64,000 bases of DNA from Martelella lutilitoris. GTDB taxonomy: Bacteria; Pseudomonadota; Alphaproteobacteria; Rhizobiales; Rhizobiaceae. Made by a program: the position numbers and the translations under genes. Below the pieces are notes generated by a model. It searched no databases, had not been told where the DNA came from, and saw only the letters and a list, made by a program, of their open reading frames with translations. Shown one piece after another: positions 45,567-56,865 of this stretch. The stretch's first letter is position 1; the number at the start of each line of letters is the position of its first letter. The stretch spans positions 3,740,001 through 3,804,000 of the forward strand of contig NZ_CP066786.1 of assembly GCF_016598595.1 (NCBI RefSeq), written 5' to 3'.

Positions 45567-45634
45567 CAAAAAATCCTTTGTTGTGCCGGACCTTTGTTCT
45601 AAACGGGAAACGCTCATACAGGAACGGGTTTCAA

Positions 45635-46612
45635 ATGGCGCGCATCATCGACATCGCGGTTGAGGAAGACATTGCGCTGGCCGAAGGCAGCGCTCTTTTG
45701 CTGGCCGGCGAACTGGTCGCCATGCCGACGGAAACCGTTTATGGCCTTGCCGCCGATGCGACGAACCCCCAGGCAATCGCGAAAATTTATGCCGCCAAGG
45801 GCCGGCCTGCCTTCAACCCGTTGATCTGCCACATGTCCGGGCTTGAGATGGCCGAGGATTATGCCGTCTTCTCGCCGCTGGCGCGCACGCTCGCGCAAGC
45901 CTTCTGGCCCGGCCCGCTGACCCTTGTTCTGCCGCTGAAACAGGGGGCTGCGATTGCGCCTGCGGCAACGGCGAACCTGCCGACCGTCGGCGTGCGCGTG
46001 CCCCAGGGCTTTGCCGGGCGGCTGATCGCGGAAACCGGACGGCCGCTGGCTGCCCCCAGCGCCAACACATCCGGCAGGATCAGCCCGACAACGGCTGCTC
46101 ATGTGGAGGCTGATCTTGGTGAAAAGCTGCGGCTTGTTCTCGATGCCGGACCGGCGGAGGTCGGCGTCGAATCGACGATCCTGACGGTCGAGGACGAGAT
46201 GATCACCCTGCTCAGGCCGGGCGGCATTTCCGCGGCCGAGGTCGAGGCGCTGACCGGTCGCACGGTGACAAGACCGCAGCACAAAACCGCAGTCATTGCC
46301 CCCGGCATGATGGTCTCGCATTATGCGCCGAAAGCCGCCGTTCGCCTCGATGCGACGCGCGTCGGTGCGGGCGAGGCGCTGGTGCTGTTCGGGCCTTGCG
46401 AGGTCGAGAATGTTTCGGCCGCGCGCGCCGTCTTCCAGCTGAGCGAGACCGCCGACCTTGCGGAAGCGGCAAGCCGGTTATACGACACGATGATCGAGGC
46501 AGACCGGAGCGGCGCGACCGCCATTGCCTTCGCCCCGATCCCGAAAGACGGGATCGGCGAGGCGATCAATGACAGGCTTGCCCGCGCCGCCGCACCCCGG
46601 AAGGATGACTGA
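45635..46612 (+). CDS. sua5: L-threonylcarbamoyladenylate synthase (Sua5)
   Basis: A 325-residue enzyme making threonylcarbamoyl-AMP for the tRNA t6A37 modification. The YrdC/TsaC domain has PTETVYGL (31-38), the lysine/arginine region KIYAAKGRPAFNPLICH, and SANTSGRISPT. The additional C-terminal Sua5 domain (about 210-325), starting after PGMMVSHYAP, marks the long Sua5 form rather than short TsaC. Divergent from the RidA gene. Its end overlaps the region where the next gene starts. Confidence 0.95.
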   Translation: MARIIDIAVEEDIALAEGSALLLAGELVAMPTETVYGLAADATNPQAIAKIYAAKGRPAFNPLICHMSGLEMAEDYAVFSPLARTLAQAFWPGPLTLVLPLKQGAAIAPAATANLPTVGVRVPQGFAGRLIAETGRPLAAPSANTSGRISPTTAAHVEADLGEKLRLVLDAGPAEVGVESTILTVEDEMITLLRPGGISAAEVEALTGRTVTRPQHKTAVIAPGMMVSHYAPKAAVRLDATRVGAGEALVLFGPCEVENVSAARAVFQLSETADLAEAASRLYDTMIEADRSGATAIAFAPIPKDGIGEAINDRLARAAAPRKDD

Positions 46613-46616
46613 CCGC

Positions 46617-48050
46617 ATGACCACGCCCGCACCCGAACTCGTCACCCGCTTTTCCGAGATCGTCGGCGCGCCTTACGCGCTGACGGACGCCGCCGATATC
46701 GAGCCCTATCTCACCGAGAACCGCGGACTTTACCGGGGCAGGACGGTGCTGGTGCTCAAGCCCGGCTCGACGCAGGACGTCTCCGCCATCCTGAAGCTTG
46801 CAAGCGAAACGAAAACGCCGGTCGTGCCCGCCGGCGGACGCACCGGCCATGTCGGCGGGCACGTGCCGCGCGAAGAGGGCACGGATATCGTGCTGTCGCT
46901 GGAGCGCATGGACAGGATCCGCAAGATTGACACCTCGGCCAACGTCGTCATCGCCGATGGCGGCGCGATCCTCGCCGATGTGCAGAAGGCGGCAAGCGAC
47001 AATGATCGCCTCTTTCCGCTCTCTCTCGGCTCGGAAGGCTCGGCCATGATCGGCGGCAACCTCTCCACCAATGCCGGCGGCACGGCGGTGCTTGCCTATG
47101 GCAATATGCGCGCGCTCTGCCTCGGCCTTGAGGTCGTGCTGCCGACGGGCGAGATCTGGGACGGGCTCAGAAGCCTGAAGAAGGACAATACCGGCTATGA
47201 CCTGCGCGACCTGTTCATCGGCGCGGAAGGCACGCTCGGCATCATCACCGGTGCGGTGCTGAAGCTTTTCCCGAAGCCGCGCGGCCATCAGGTTGCCTTT
47301 GCCGGGGTGTCGAGCACGGAAAAGGCGCTAGACCTCTTCAACCTCGCCTCTAACCGCTGCGCCTCGGCGCTGACGGGTTTTGAATTGATGGCCCGTATGG
47401 CCTTCGATTTCACGGTAAAGCACACGGACGGCGCGCGCGATCCACTTTCCGAAAAATACCCCTGGTATACGCTGATCGACATTTCGACTTCAGACAGCCA
47501 GCAGTCCGCCGACCGGATGATGGAGACGCTTCTGGAGGAGGCCTTCGAAGAAGGTCTCGTGGAAGATGCGGTGATCGCCAAATCGCAAAGCGAGATCGAC
47601 GAGCTCTGGCACATGCGCAACACCATGTCGGAGGCGCAGAAACCCGAAGGCGGCTCGATCAAACATGATGTCTCCGTGCCGGTCTCGGCCATTCCGACCT
47701 TCCTGCACGAGGCGGACGAGGCCGTGATGGAAGCGATCCCCGGCGCGCGCATCTGCGCTTTTGGCCACCTCGGAGACGGCAATATTCATTACAACATCTC
47801 CCAGCCGGAAGACGCGGACAAGGCCGCCTTCGTCGCCCGCTGGGGCGAGATCAACAAACGCGTCCACGCCATCGTGCTTGCCCATGGCGGCTCGATTTCC
47901 GCCGAACATGGCATCGGCCGGCTGAAGCGCGACGAACTGGCCGAAATCCGCGCGCCGATCGAGATCGATCTGATGCACCGCATCAAGCAGGCTTTCGACC
48001 CTGCCGGGATCATGAACCCCGACAAGGTGCTGAAGGTGACGCCGCGCTAG
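46617..48050 (+). CDS. FAD-binding 2-hydroxyacid dehydrogenase (D-lactate/D-2-hydroxyglutarate type)
   Basis: A 477-residue flavoprotein of the FAD_binding_4 / FAD-oxidase_C family. PAGGRTGHVGG and SLGSEGSAMIGGNLSTNAGG bind FAD, and the C-terminal AFGHLGDGNIHYNI and ISAEHGIGRLKRDEL are active-site regions. Members oxidise D-lactate, D-2-hydroxyglutarate or glycolate; this one looks like the D-2-hydroxyglutarate branch, but I cannot exclude D-lactate. ATG 46617 was chosen, with AAGGA 11 bases upstream; ATG 46605 overlaps sua5 and adds four residues. Stop overlaps the convergent MATE gene by four bases. Confidence 0.88.
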   Translation: MTTPAPELVTRFSEIVGAPYALTDAADIEPYLTENRGLYRGRTVLVLKPGSTQDVSAILKLASETKTPVVPAGGRTGHVGGHVPREEGTDIVLSLERMDRIRKIDTSANVVIADGGAILADVQKAASDNDRLFPLSLGSEGSAMIGGNLSTNAGGTAVLAYGNMRALCLGLEVVLPTGEIWDGLRSLKKDNTGYDLRDLFIGAEGTLGIITGAVLKLFPKPRGHQVAFAGVSSTEKALDLFNLASNRCASALTGFELMARMAFDFTVKHTDGARDPLSEKYPWYTLIDISTSDSQQSADRMMETLLEEAFEEGLVEDAVIAKSQSEIDELWHMRNTMSEAQKPEGGSIKHDVSVPVSAIPTFLHEADEAVMEAIPGARICAFGHLGDGNIHYNISQPEDADKAAFVARWGEINKRVHAIVLAHGGSISAEHGIGRLKRDELAEIRAPIEIDLMHRIKQAFDPAGIMNPDKVLKVTPR

Positions 48051-49450
48051 CGCATTACCGCCGCAGCCTCTTGATGAAACACGCCCCATCTCGCGCCGGT
48101 CCGCCTGCCGTGAAACCACAGCACCGCTGCCACGAGGCCGAGCATGGCGAGGTCGCTCGAGGGGGCTGCCATCCAGATGCCCTGGCTGCCGAAGAGGAAG
48201 GGCAGCAGGAAGATCAGCGGAATATTGAAAAAATACGTCCGCCCGAGGCTCATCACGCCCGCGCTCACGGCCTTGCCGATGGCCTGGAAATAGCCGGCAA
48301 GCACCATCACCGGCGCAACGACGACATAGGCGGCGGTAATAATGCGCACGATATGGGTCGTCGCCGCGATCGTCTCGGGATCATCCACGAAGAGGGCCGC
48401 AATCGGGCCTGCCGCGAAAAGAAACACCGCCTGCACGATCAGGCCGTAGAAGAGCCCGGTCACAAGCCCGACGACGAGCGTGCGGTTGGACCGCTCATAG
48501 ATCGCGGCGCCGTAATTGTTGCCCACAATCGACTGGCAGGCGAAGTTCAGGCCCATCAGCGGCAGGAAGACGAAGGTCAAAAGCCTGGAGGCAATGCCGT
48601 AGGCGGCGATCGTCAGGTCGTAATCCGTGCCGAACCAGGCCTTGACCGAGACCAGGATACAGGCCGTCGAAAGGCTGATCCCGATCAGTGACAGCGAGGA
48701 TGGCAGGCCGAGCGCAAGCGTCCGCCGCCAGGCCTCCGTCAGCGGCTTGCCGGTGCGCTCCCAGAGCCGGATCGGCGTGCGGCCGGAAAGCCTGAGAACG
48801 ACCACGGCGACAAGCGCCAGAAGCTGTGCTGCAAGCGTGCCAATGGCAGATCCCGCCACGCCCCAGCCCAAAAGAGCGATGAAGACGAAATTGAAGCCGA
48901 TATTGGCGAGCGTCACCAGAACGCCGATCAGCGCCATCGTGCCGGGCCGGCCCTCCGAGCGCAGCGTGTCGCCCTGGGTGCTGATCAGGAATTGCAGCGG
49001 ACTGCCGAAGAACAGGAGCGCGATATAGGTCGAAGCCATCGCCGCAAGCGCCGCGTCGCCGCCCGACAGCCAGCCGATGAGCGGCCTGCCTGCTGCCAGG
49101 TAAAACGCCATCAGCCCCAGCGCCGCCAGCATGGCAAGCGCCGTCGCCGACTGCACGGCCGATTGCGCGCCCGCGTGATCGCCGGCGCCGAGCCGCCGCG
49201 CCAGGATCGACGCCATGCCGGAGGAAACGAGCGTCGCCAGCGCGTTGAGCGCCATGAACAGAGGAAAGACCAGTGTGACGGCCGCAAGCGCGCGCGGCCC
49301 GACATAAACGCCGAGAAAGATGGCGTCGACCACAGTAAAGAGGCCGCTCACCAGCATCAGAAGCACGATCGGGGCTGCGGTCTTGAAGAAAAGCGGGGCA
49401 ATCGGCCCCGAAAGATAGGGGTTTGCCCCCGGGTTTGAAGAGGTATCCAT
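48047..49450 (-). CDS. MATE family efflux transporter
   Basis: A 467-residue inner-membrane antiporter of the MATE family, with twelve hydrophobic helices in two halves. It begins with LSGPIAPLFFKTAAPIVLLML; the motif VYVGPRALAAVTLVFPLFMALNA (first half) and LPLMGLNFACQSIVGNNYGA (second half) are the typical paired MATE repeats. GAGGGA precedes the ATG. Exports cations, drugs or metabolites using Na+ or H+; substrate unknown. The 235 bases upstream, to the end of purD, carry no gene I can support. Confidence 0.93.
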   Translation of the reverse strand: MDTSSNPGANPYLSGPIAPLFFKTAAPIVLLMLVSGLFTVVDAIFLGVYVGPRALAAVTLVFPLFMALNALATLVSSGMASILARRLGAGDHAGAQSAVQSATALAMLAALGLMAFYLAAGRPLIGWLSGGDAALAAMASTYIALLFFGSPLQFLISTQGDTLRSEGRPGTMALIGVLVTLANIGFNFVFIALLGWGVAGSAIGTLAAQLLALVAVVVLRLSGRTPIRLWERTGKPLTEAWRRTLALGLPSSLSLIGISLSTACILVSVKAWFGTDYDLTIAAYGIASRLLTFVFLPLMGLNFACQSIVGNNYGAAIYERSNRTLVVGLVTGLFYGLIVQAVFLFAAGPIAALFVDDPETIAATTHIVRIITAAYVVVAPVMVLAGYFQAIGKAVSAGVMSLGRTYFFNIPLIFLLPFLFGSQGIWMAAPSSDLAMLGLVAAVLWFHGRRTGARWGVFHQEAAAVMR

Positions 49451-49685
49451 GTCGTTGTCCCTCGGGACACTCGTGACGCCTGAGGCGACCGTTTATGGGA
49501 CCCGCATTGCCATAGGCTTCGAGTGTCGTTCAGAAAAAAACAACGCACAAAGGATCACACGACTTCACCTTCGCCTGGAAAAGCAGGCGCGCGGGCGGCA
49601 GGCGTCGCGAGGCCGCGCGCACTTAGCGCCGAGCGAAGGGACAAGTCAAGCGCGTTTGCCGGGAGACCCGCGACCGGCAACCGGT

Positions 49686-50957
49686 TCAGCCCTCCTCGCG
49701 CGCCACTGCCCGCCAGCCGATGTCGCGGCGGCAGAAGCCGTCAGCCCAATCGATATCCTCAATCAGCGCATAGGCGCGGGTCTGGGCCTCGGTGACGTTG
49801 TGGCCGAGCGCCGTGACATTCAGGACGCGTCCGCCGCTTGCCACGAGCTTTCCGTCGCGCAGGGCCGTTCCGGCATGGAAGGTGCGCGCCTCGGGTCCGT
49901 CGGCGGGCAAGGCGCGGATTTCGCTGCCCTTCTTGTAGGAGCCCGGATAGCCCTTTGTCGCCATGACGACAGTGAGCGCGGTATCCCCGCTCCAATCGGC
50001 GGAAGCCTTGTCGAGCGTGCCATCTGCGGCGGCTTCCAGAAGGTCCAAAAGATCGCTTTGAAGCCGCATCATCAGCACCTGGCACTCCGGATCGCCGAAG
50101 CGGACATTGTATTCGATCAGTTCCGGGCCCTTTTCCGTGATCATCAGCCCGGCATAGAGCACGCCCTTGAAGGGATGGCCCATTTCCGCCATGCCGCGGA
50201 TCGTCGGCTCGATGATTTCCGCCATGGTGCGGGCAATCATCGCCTCGTCCATGACGGGGGCTGGCGAATAGGCGCCCATGCCGCCGGTATTCGGGCCGGT
50301 ATCGCCGTCGCCGACAGCCTTGTGATCCTGCGCGGTGGCAAGCGGCAGCGCATTTTTCCCGTCGGAGAGGCAGAAGAAGCTCGCCTCCTCGCCGACCAGA
50401 AATTCCTCGACCACGACCTCGGCCCCGGCAGCGCCGAACGTGCCGGAAAAGCAGTCGTCGATGGCGGCCAGCGCTTCGGCATTCGTGCGGGCAACGGTCA
50501 CGCCCTTGCCGGCGGCAAGACCATCGGCCTTGATCACGATCGGCGCGCCGATTTCGCCGACATAGGCCTTGGCCTCTTCTTCATCGGTGAAGCGGCGATA
50601 GGCGCCGGTCGGAATATCGTATCGGGCGCAGAGGTCCTTGGTGAAACCCTTCGAACCCTCGAGCTGGGCGGCGGCCTTTGTCGGGCCGAAGACCTTGATG
50701 CCGGCTTCGCTCAGGGCATCGGCAAGACCGTCCACCAGCGGCGCTTCGGGGCCGACGACGACGAGGCCGATTTCCTTCTCGCCGCAAAAGGCGATGACCG
50801 CCGCATGATCGGCCGGATCAAGCTTCACGCATTCGGCGTGGGCCGCAATGCCGGGATTGCCAGGGGCGGCATAAAGCACGCCGAGACGCGACGATTGCGA
50901 GATTTTCCAGGCCAGCGCGTGTTCGCGCCCGCCCGAGCCGATCAGAAGGACATTCAT
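49686..50957 (-). CDS. purD: Phosphoribosylamine-glycine ligase
   Basis: A 423-residue ATP-grasp enzyme that joins glycine to phosphoribosylamine in purine synthesis. The N-terminal [19 protein letters not shown], the ATP-grasp segment [13 protein letters not shown], the TGGMGAYSP loop and [12 protein letters not shown] (metal-binding Glu) are present. The ATG at 50957 is where the conserved N-terminus begins. Divergent from obgE across about 200 bases that contain the obgE promoter. Confidence 0.97.
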   Translation of the reverse strand: MNVLLIGSGGREHALAWKISQSSRLGVLYAAPGNPGIAAHAECVKLDPADHAAVIAFCGEKEIGLVVVGPEAPLVDGLADALSEAGIKVFGPTKAAAQLEGSKGFTKDLCARYDIPTGAYRRFTDEEEAKAYVGEIGAPIVIKADGLAAGKGVTVARTNAEALAAIDDCFSGTFGAAGAEVVVEEFLVGEEASFFCLSDGKNALPLATAQDHKAVGDGDTGPNTGGMGAYSPAPVMDEAMIARTMAEIIEPTIRGMAEMGHPFKGVLYAGLMITEKGPELIEYNVRFGDPECQVLMMRLQSDLLDLLEAAADGTLDKASADWSGDTALTVVMATKGYPGSYKKGSEIRALPADGPEARTFHAGTALRDGKLVASGGRVLNVTALGHNVTEAQTRAYALIEDIDWADGFCRRDIGWRAVAREEG

Positions 50958-51081
50958 GGGGTTCGCTCCAGTTGTCACCTGCTGGCGGTTGGGTAAGCAG
51001 ACGCGCGGCAAAGGTCAAGGCCGCGTTGCGTGCCGTTGCCGCCGCGCGGTATGTTGCAGCAACGGTTTTTCACGATATTCT

Positions 51082-51110
51082 TTGACCTTGCCGCCGACGG
51101 ACGCTAACGA
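51082..51110 (+). promoter_or_regulatory. Predicted promoter of the obgE-proB-proA run
   Basis: TTGACC (51082-51087), a 17-base spacer and TAACGA (51105-51110), 45 bases before the obgE start. Prediction from hexamers and spacing only. Confidence 0.45.
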
Positions 51111-51136
51111 TGCGGGCGGTTTTACCCCACACATGA

Positions 51137-52213
<1,077 letters not shown>

Positions 52214-52215
52214 CA

Positions 52216-53379
52216 ATGAACGGCATGCACCGTTCGCTGACGCATTATCGGCGGATCGTGATCAAGATCGGCTCGGCGCTGCTCATCGACCGAGCGCGCG
52301 GGCTCAAACATGACTGGCTGAACCGGCTGTGCGATGACATCGCCGCGCTGAAGGCCGCAGGCGTCGAGGTTCTGGTTGTCTCCTCCGGCGCGGTCGCGCT
52401 GGGGCGGACCGTGCTGCACAGCCATTCCGGCACGCTGAAGCTGGAGGAGGCGCAGGCGGCTGCCGCCGTCGGTCAAATCGGCCTTGCCGGCGCCTGGACC
52501 GAGAGCCTGCGCCATCACGACATCCTCGCGGGCCAGATCCTGCTGACGCTGCAAAACACCGAGGAGCGGCGGCATTATCTGAACGCCCGCGCCACGATCC
52601 TGCAGCTTCTGAAAGCGGGCGCCGTTCCGATCATCAACGAGAACGACACGATCGCGACCTCGGAGATCCGTTACGGCGACAATGACCGGCTTGCGGCCCG
52701 CGTGGCGACCATGATCGGCGCGGAGTTGCTGGTGCTGCTCTCCGACATTGACGGGCTTTACACGGCCCCGCCGCATCTCGATCCCCATGCCCATTTTCTG
52801 GCGGAGATCGAGGCGATCACGCCTGAGATCGAGGCGATGGCGGGCGGTGCGGCCTCCGAATTGTCGCGCGGCGGCATGCATACCAAGATCGAGGCCGGCA
52901 AGATCGCGACCGCCGCCGGCTGCGCCATGGTGATTGCCTCCGGCAAGATCGACCACCCGCTGAAGGCGATCGAGGATGGCGCGCGCCATTCCATGTTCCA
53001 CGCCTCGCACACGCCGGTGAATGCCCGCAAGACATGGATTGCCGGCCAGCTACTGCCCGCCGGCACGATCCATATCGACGATGGCGCGGTGGCGGCGCTC
53101 AAACGCGGCAACAGCCTTCTGCCGGCCGGCGTGACGGCGGTTGACGGCCATTTTTCCCGCGGCGACACTGTGGCGATCGTCAACTTGAAAGGCGGCGAGG
53201 TCGCGCGCGGACTGTCAGGCTATGACAGCGACGAAGCGCGCATGATCGCCGGCCAGAAGACCGTCAACATCGAGGCGATTCTCGGCTATCCCGCCCGCGC
53301 GGCCATGGTCCACCGCGATGATCTGGTGATGGCCGCCGTCGGCAAGAAGAAACAGAACGAAGGTTCGACCCATGCTTGA
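52216..53379 (+). CDS. proB: Glutamate 5-kinase
   Basis: A 387-residue enzyme for the first step of proline synthesis. The amino-acid-kinase domain has [45 protein letters not shown] and [14 protein letters not shown]; a C-terminal PUA domain (about 285-375) is present, as in E. coli ProB. ATG 52216 begins two bases after the obgE stop. It overlaps proA by eight bases. Confidence 0.97.
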   Translation: MNGMHRSLTHYRRIVIKIGSALLIDRARGLKHDWLNRLCDDIAALKAAGVEVLVVSSGAVALGRTVLHSHSGTLKLEEAQAAAAVGQIGLAGAWTESLRHHDILAGQILLTLQNTEERRHYLNARATILQLLKAGAVPIINENDTIATSEIRYGDNDRLAARVATMIGAELLVLLSDIDGLYTAPPHLDPHAHFLAEIEAITPEIEAMAGGAASELSRGGMHTKIEAGKIATAAGCAMVIASGKIDHPLKAIEDGARHSMFHASHTPVNARKTWIAGQLLPAGTIHIDDGAVAALKRGNSLLPAGVTAVDGHFSRGDTVAIVNLKGGEVARGLSGYDSDEARMIAGQKTVNIEAILGYPARAAMVHRDDLVMAAVGKKKQNEGSTHA

Positions 53380-54652
53380 TCAGGTTCACAAAGACGATAT
53401 CGCCGCCGTGATGCGGGAGCTTGGAACGCGCGCGCGCGCCGCCGCCCACAAGCTGGCGATCGCCCCGACCGAGACCAAGAACCAGGCGCTTGCCGCCATG
53501 GCCCGCGAGATCGAGGCGCGCGCGCCGGAGATCCTGGCCGAGAACGAGAAGGATGTCGCCGCAGCCCGCGCGAACGGTATCACCGGCTCCTTCATCGACC
53601 GGCTTGAACTCAATGACGCCCGCATCGCCGCCATGGCCGAGGGCATCCGCGCCATTGCCGCGCTGGACGATCCGGTCGGCAAGCTGATCGCCGAATGGGA
53701 CCGGCCGAACGGGTTGACGATCTCGCGGGTGCGCACGCCGCTCGGCGTCATCGGCGTCATCTATGAGAGCAGGCCGAACGTGACAGCGGATGCCGGGGCG
53801 CTCTGCCTGAAGGCCGGCAATGCCGTGATCCTGCGCGGCGGTTCGGATTCCGCCCATTCGGCGCGCGCGATCCACGGCGCGCTGAAGGCCGGGCTTGCGG
53901 AAGCCGGCCTGCCTGAAGACGCGATCCAGATCGTGCCGACCACCGATCGTGCCGCCGTCGGCGAGATGCTGTCCGGCCTGTCCGGCAATATCGACGTGAT
54001 CGTGCCGCGCGGCGGCAAAAGCCTCGTCGCCCGCGTGCAATCGGAAGCGCGCGTGCCGGTCTTTGCCCATCTGGAAGGACTCTGCCATATCTATGTCGAC
54101 AAATCCGCCGATCTCGGCATGGCGCGCGACATCGTCGTCAACGCCAAGATGCGCCGCACCGGCATTTGCGGCGCGGCCGAAACGCTGCTGATTGACCGGG
54201 CCGCCGCCGAGACCTTCGCGACCCCGCTGATCGAGGCGCTGGAGGCGAAGGGCTGCCTGGTGCGCGTCGACCACGACATGATCGATTATGCCCGCGGCCG
54301 CGATGAAGCAAATGACGACGACTGGACCACGGAGTATCTCGACGCGATCATTTCGGTGAAGCTCGTCGACGGCATTTCCGGCGCGATCGAGCACATCGAA
54401 AAATACTCCTCGCACCATACCGAAGCGGTGATTGCCGAGGACCACGAGGTCGTCTCGCGTTTCTTCAACGAGATCGATTCGGCCATCCTGCTGCACAATG
54501 CCTCGACGCAATTTGCCGATGGCGGCGAATTCGGCATGGGCGCGGAAATCGGCATTGCCACCGGCAAGATGCATGCGCGCGGACCGGTCGGCGTCGAACA
54601 GCTCACCTCGTTCAAATATCTTGTGCGCGGCACGGGACAGACGCGGGCCTGA
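53372..54652 (+). CDS. proA: Glutamate-5-semialdehyde dehydrogenase (gamma-glutamyl phosphate reductase)
   Basis: A 426-residue NADPH-dependent aldehyde-dehydrogenase-fold enzyme for the second step of proline synthesis. Recognised regions are [46 protein letters not shown] and the catalytic cysteine region [15 protein letters not shown]. The start overlaps proB, giving coupled translation, and nadD follows after a short gap. Confidence 0.97.
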   Translation: MLDQVHKDDIAAVMRELGTRARAAAHKLAIAPTETKNQALAAMAREIEARAPEILAENEKDVAAARANGITGSFIDRLELNDARIAAMAEGIRAIAALDDPVGKLIAEWDRPNGLTISRVRTPLGVIGVIYESRPNVTADAGALCLKAGNAVILRGGSDSAHSARAIHGALKAGLAEAGLPEDAIQIVPTTDRAAVGEMLSGLSGNIDVIVPRGGKSLVARVQSEARVPVFAHLEGLCHIYVDKSADLGMARDIVVNAKMRRTGICGAAETLLIDRAAAETFATPLIEALEAKGCLVRVDHDMIDYARGRDEANDDDWTTEYLDAIISVKLVDGISGAIEHIEKYSSHHTEAVIAEDHEVVSRFFNEIDSAILLHNASTQFADGGEFGMGAEIGIATGKMHARGPVGVEQLTSFKYLVRGTGQTRA

Positions 54653-54692
54653 CAGTTTGACCGAGGGGACGATCGACCAGCGCTATCTTGCC

Positions 54693-55286
54693 ATGCCCTA
54701 TTGCGAGCCGGGCATGGCGATCGGCCTTTTCGGCGGTTCCTTCAACCCGCCGCATGAGGGGCATTTCCTGGTGGCGAGCCTCGCGATCCAGCGTCTCGGC
54801 CTCGACCAGCTCTGGTGGCTGGTCACGCCCGGCAACCCGCTGAAGAGCGGAAACGGCCTTGCCCCGCTCGAGGAACGGCTGGCGCTGAGCGAGAAACTCG
54901 CGTGCGACCCGCGCATTCGCGTCAGCGCACTCGAAAAGAGGATCGGCACCGCCTATACGGCACGCACCATCCGCCATATCGTACGCCGCAACCCGGGCGT
55001 CCATTTCGTCTGGATCATGGGCGCCGACAATCTCGGCGACTTTCACCGCTGGCAGGAATGGCGCACGATCGCCCGCACCGTGCCGCTTGCCGTGATCGAC
55101 CGGCCCGGCTCGACGCTGACCTATCTTTCCTCAAAGGCGGCGCGCACGCTCGACAAGGCCCGCATTGCCGAGCGCGATGCCCGGGCGCTGGCGCGGATGA
55201 CGCCGCCGGCCTGGACCTTCATCCACGGTCCGCGTTCGAATGTCAGCTCCACAGCGCTCAGGCGAGGCCATGATGACGCGGATTGA
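54693..55286 (+). CDS. nadD: Nicotinate-nucleotide adenylyltransferase
   Basis: A 197-residue enzyme making nicotinic acid adenine dinucleotide in NAD synthesis. The nucleotidyltransferase motif GLFGGSFNPPHEGH and the C-terminal VSSTALR (ISSTxxR type) are present, with WLVTPGNPLK and FVWIMGADNL between. The start is uncertain: ATG 54693 lacks a good ribosome site, and TTG 54657, four bases after proA, would give 209 residues, similar to several rhizobial orthologues. The 3' end overlaps the PP2C-like gene by 17 bases. Confidence 0.94.
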   Translation: MPYCEPGMAIGLFGGSFNPPHEGHFLVASLAIQRLGLDQLWWLVTPGNPLKSGNGLAPLEERLALSEKLACDPRIRVSALEKRIGTAYTARTIRHIVRRNPGVHFVWIMGADNLGDFHRWQEWRTIARTVPLAVIDRPGSTLTYLSSKAARTLDKARIAERDARALARMTPPAWTFIHGPRSNVSSTALRRGHDDAD

Positions 55287-56142
55287 GGTCGTCGCCTGTC
55301 TCAACGATCCCGGCAAACCCGGCGGCCACAGCGAGGATCGGGCCGGCGCAAACGGGCACAGCGCCTTCGTCATCGACGGCGCGACCGGCATTGCCGACCG
55401 ACAGGTGATGACGGACCATCCGAGCGACGCGTCCTGGCTTGCCGACCACGCGGCCGCGGTTTTTTCCAGGGCGGGGAGCGAAGAGAGCGTCGCCGACATC
55501 GTCTCAAGCCTCAACGCTGAGGCGCGCAAAACCTATCTTGCCGCAGCCGGGACCGGCGACCTGCCGCGCTACATGTGGCCGGCCGCCGCCTTCCAGATGC
55601 TCAGGATCGAAGGCGACCGGCTTGTCTCCTACGGGCTCGGCGACTGCCGCCTGTTCCTGCAATCCGAAGCGGACGGGCGGGTATTCGAGACCACGGCCCT
55701 GAAGGGCAACCGCGTGAAGGAAATCGCCGCCGCCCGCGCCCATCTGGCACGCACCGGCGGCTTCGGCGGCAAGAACGACATCGGCGGCGACGAGAAGACT
55801 CGCGCGGCCCTGCGCGAAAGCCGCTCGAAACACAACATGCCGGGCGGGCGGATCTTCACGCTCGGCCTGGTGCCAAAAGCGGCAGACGAGATCGTGCGCG
55901 AGGAAACCGGCCTGGCCGCCCCTGCCCGCGGCCTGCTCTGTTCGGATGGCTTCGCCGCCCTTTGTGACAATTACGACGCTTTCGGCCCTCGGGAACTGGT
56001 CGATGCCGCTTTCGACGAGGGCCTTCCGGCGCTTCTGGCACGATTGCGCGAAATCGAACGGATCGAGGACCCGGAAGGCGAACGCTTCCCGCGCTACAAG
56101 ATCAGCGACGACGCCACGTGCCTTGCCTTCCGCATTCCCTGA
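55270..56142 (+). CDS. PP2C-like serine/threonine phosphatase domain protein
   Basis: A 290-residue cytoplasmic protein with PP2C-fold motifs: VIDGATGIADR (metal aspartate), LVSYGLGDCRLFL, RGLLCSDGFAALCD and a final DDATCLAFRI. A substrate protein is not evident, and no kinase is adjacent. The ATG at 55270 or 55273 follows GAGG closely and overlaps nadD, so translation is coupled. In many rhizobia nadD is followed directly by rsfS, so this gene looks like an intercalated addition (recollection, to be checked). Confidence 0.75.
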   Translation: MMTRIEVVACLNDPGKPGGHSEDRAGANGHSAFVIDGATGIADRQVMTDHPSDASWLADHAAAVFSRAGSEESVADIVSSLNAEARKTYLAAAGTGDLPRYMWPAAAFQMLRIEGDRLVSYGLGDCRLFLQSEADGRVFETTALKGNRVKEIAAARAHLARTGGFGGKNDIGGDEKTRAALRESRSKHNMPGGRIFTLGLVPKAADEIVREETGLAAPARGLLCSDGFAALCDNYDAFGPRELVDAAFDEGLPALLARLREIERIEDPEGERFPRYKISDDATCLAFRIP

Positions 56143-56210
56143 AGACGCCGGTGGGGCGTTTTTCAACGAGAACCTTGCGCGATACCCCCATTGGCTCCTA
56201 TCTTTATAGA

Positions 56211-56231
56211 GACTCGTGGGCGCCACGAGTC
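56211..56231 (+). promoter_or_regulatory. Perfect stem-loop in the rsfS leader
   Basis: GACTCGTGG-GCG-CCACGAGTC is a perfect nine-base stem with a three-base loop. It follows a plausible promoter (TTGCGC at 56175-56180 and TATCTT at 56199-56204) and lies 22 bases before ATG 56254. No T tract follows. It may affect transcript stability or translation. Confidence 0.45.
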
Positions 56232-56253
56232 GCAATCGTGCTTGTTCCGGTCC

Positions 56254-56685
56254 ATGAAGAAAGGAAGACCCCTGACAACATTGCACGCGAAGGGTGCCGC
56301 AGACGATGCTGCACCGAAGAGCAGGAAAAGCGGCGTCCATGCCGCAGATCAGGCTTTGTCCACCGTCCTCGCCAGTCTTGAGGATTCCAAGGCTGAAGAT
56401 ATCGTAACCATCGACATCAAGGGAAAATCGGCGCTCGGCGACCACATGGTGGTCGTGTCCGGACGTTCGAACCGCCATGTCGGGGCGATTTGCGACCATC
56501 TGGTCAAGGACATCAAGCAATCGGGTGCTGGCACGCCCAGGGTTGAGGGCCAGGAGGCCGGAGACTGGGTGCTGATCGACACCGGTGACGTGATCGTCCA
56601 TGTGTTCCGGCCGGAAGTCCGCGAGTTCTACAATATCGAGAAGATGTGGTCCGCGCCTGAAATGAACGAGGGACGGCTGCACTAG
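56254..56685 (+). CDS. rsfS: Ribosome silencing factor RsfS
   Basis: A 143-residue RsfS/Iojap-family protein that binds ribosomal protein uL14 and blocks subunit joining when nutrients are scarce. The conserved core is LEDSKAEDIVTIDIKGKSALGD, MVVVSGRSNRHVGAICDHL and EAGDWVLIDTGDVIVHVFRPE. ATG 56254 has no clear ribosome site. A CTG at 56272 is preceded by AAAGGAAG and would start a TTxHAKG sequence that I remember as the usual rhizobial N-terminus, so the true start may be CTG. Followed by rlmH after 180 bases. Confidence 0.93.
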   Translation: MKKGRPLTTLHAKGAADDAAPKSRKSGVHAADQALSTVLASLEDSKAEDIVTIDIKGKSALGDHMVVVSGRSNRHVGAICDHLVKDIKQSGAGTPRVEGQEAGDWVLIDTGDVIVHVFRPEVREFYNIEKMWSAPEMNEGRLH

Positions 56686-56865
56686 CGCCTGGCATCGAGG
56701 CGCCTGTGACTGCCGTTTGCCGCGCCAAAGCGCGCGGGCATGATCTTTGTGGCCTTGTGCTGGCCCGAAAGTTCCGCTTTGGTTCAAACCAGACGGATTT
56801 TGCGGGCACTGTAAGCTTTAGCCTGAAGTACTGTTCGTCCGACCGGACGCACCAAGGAAAAAACA

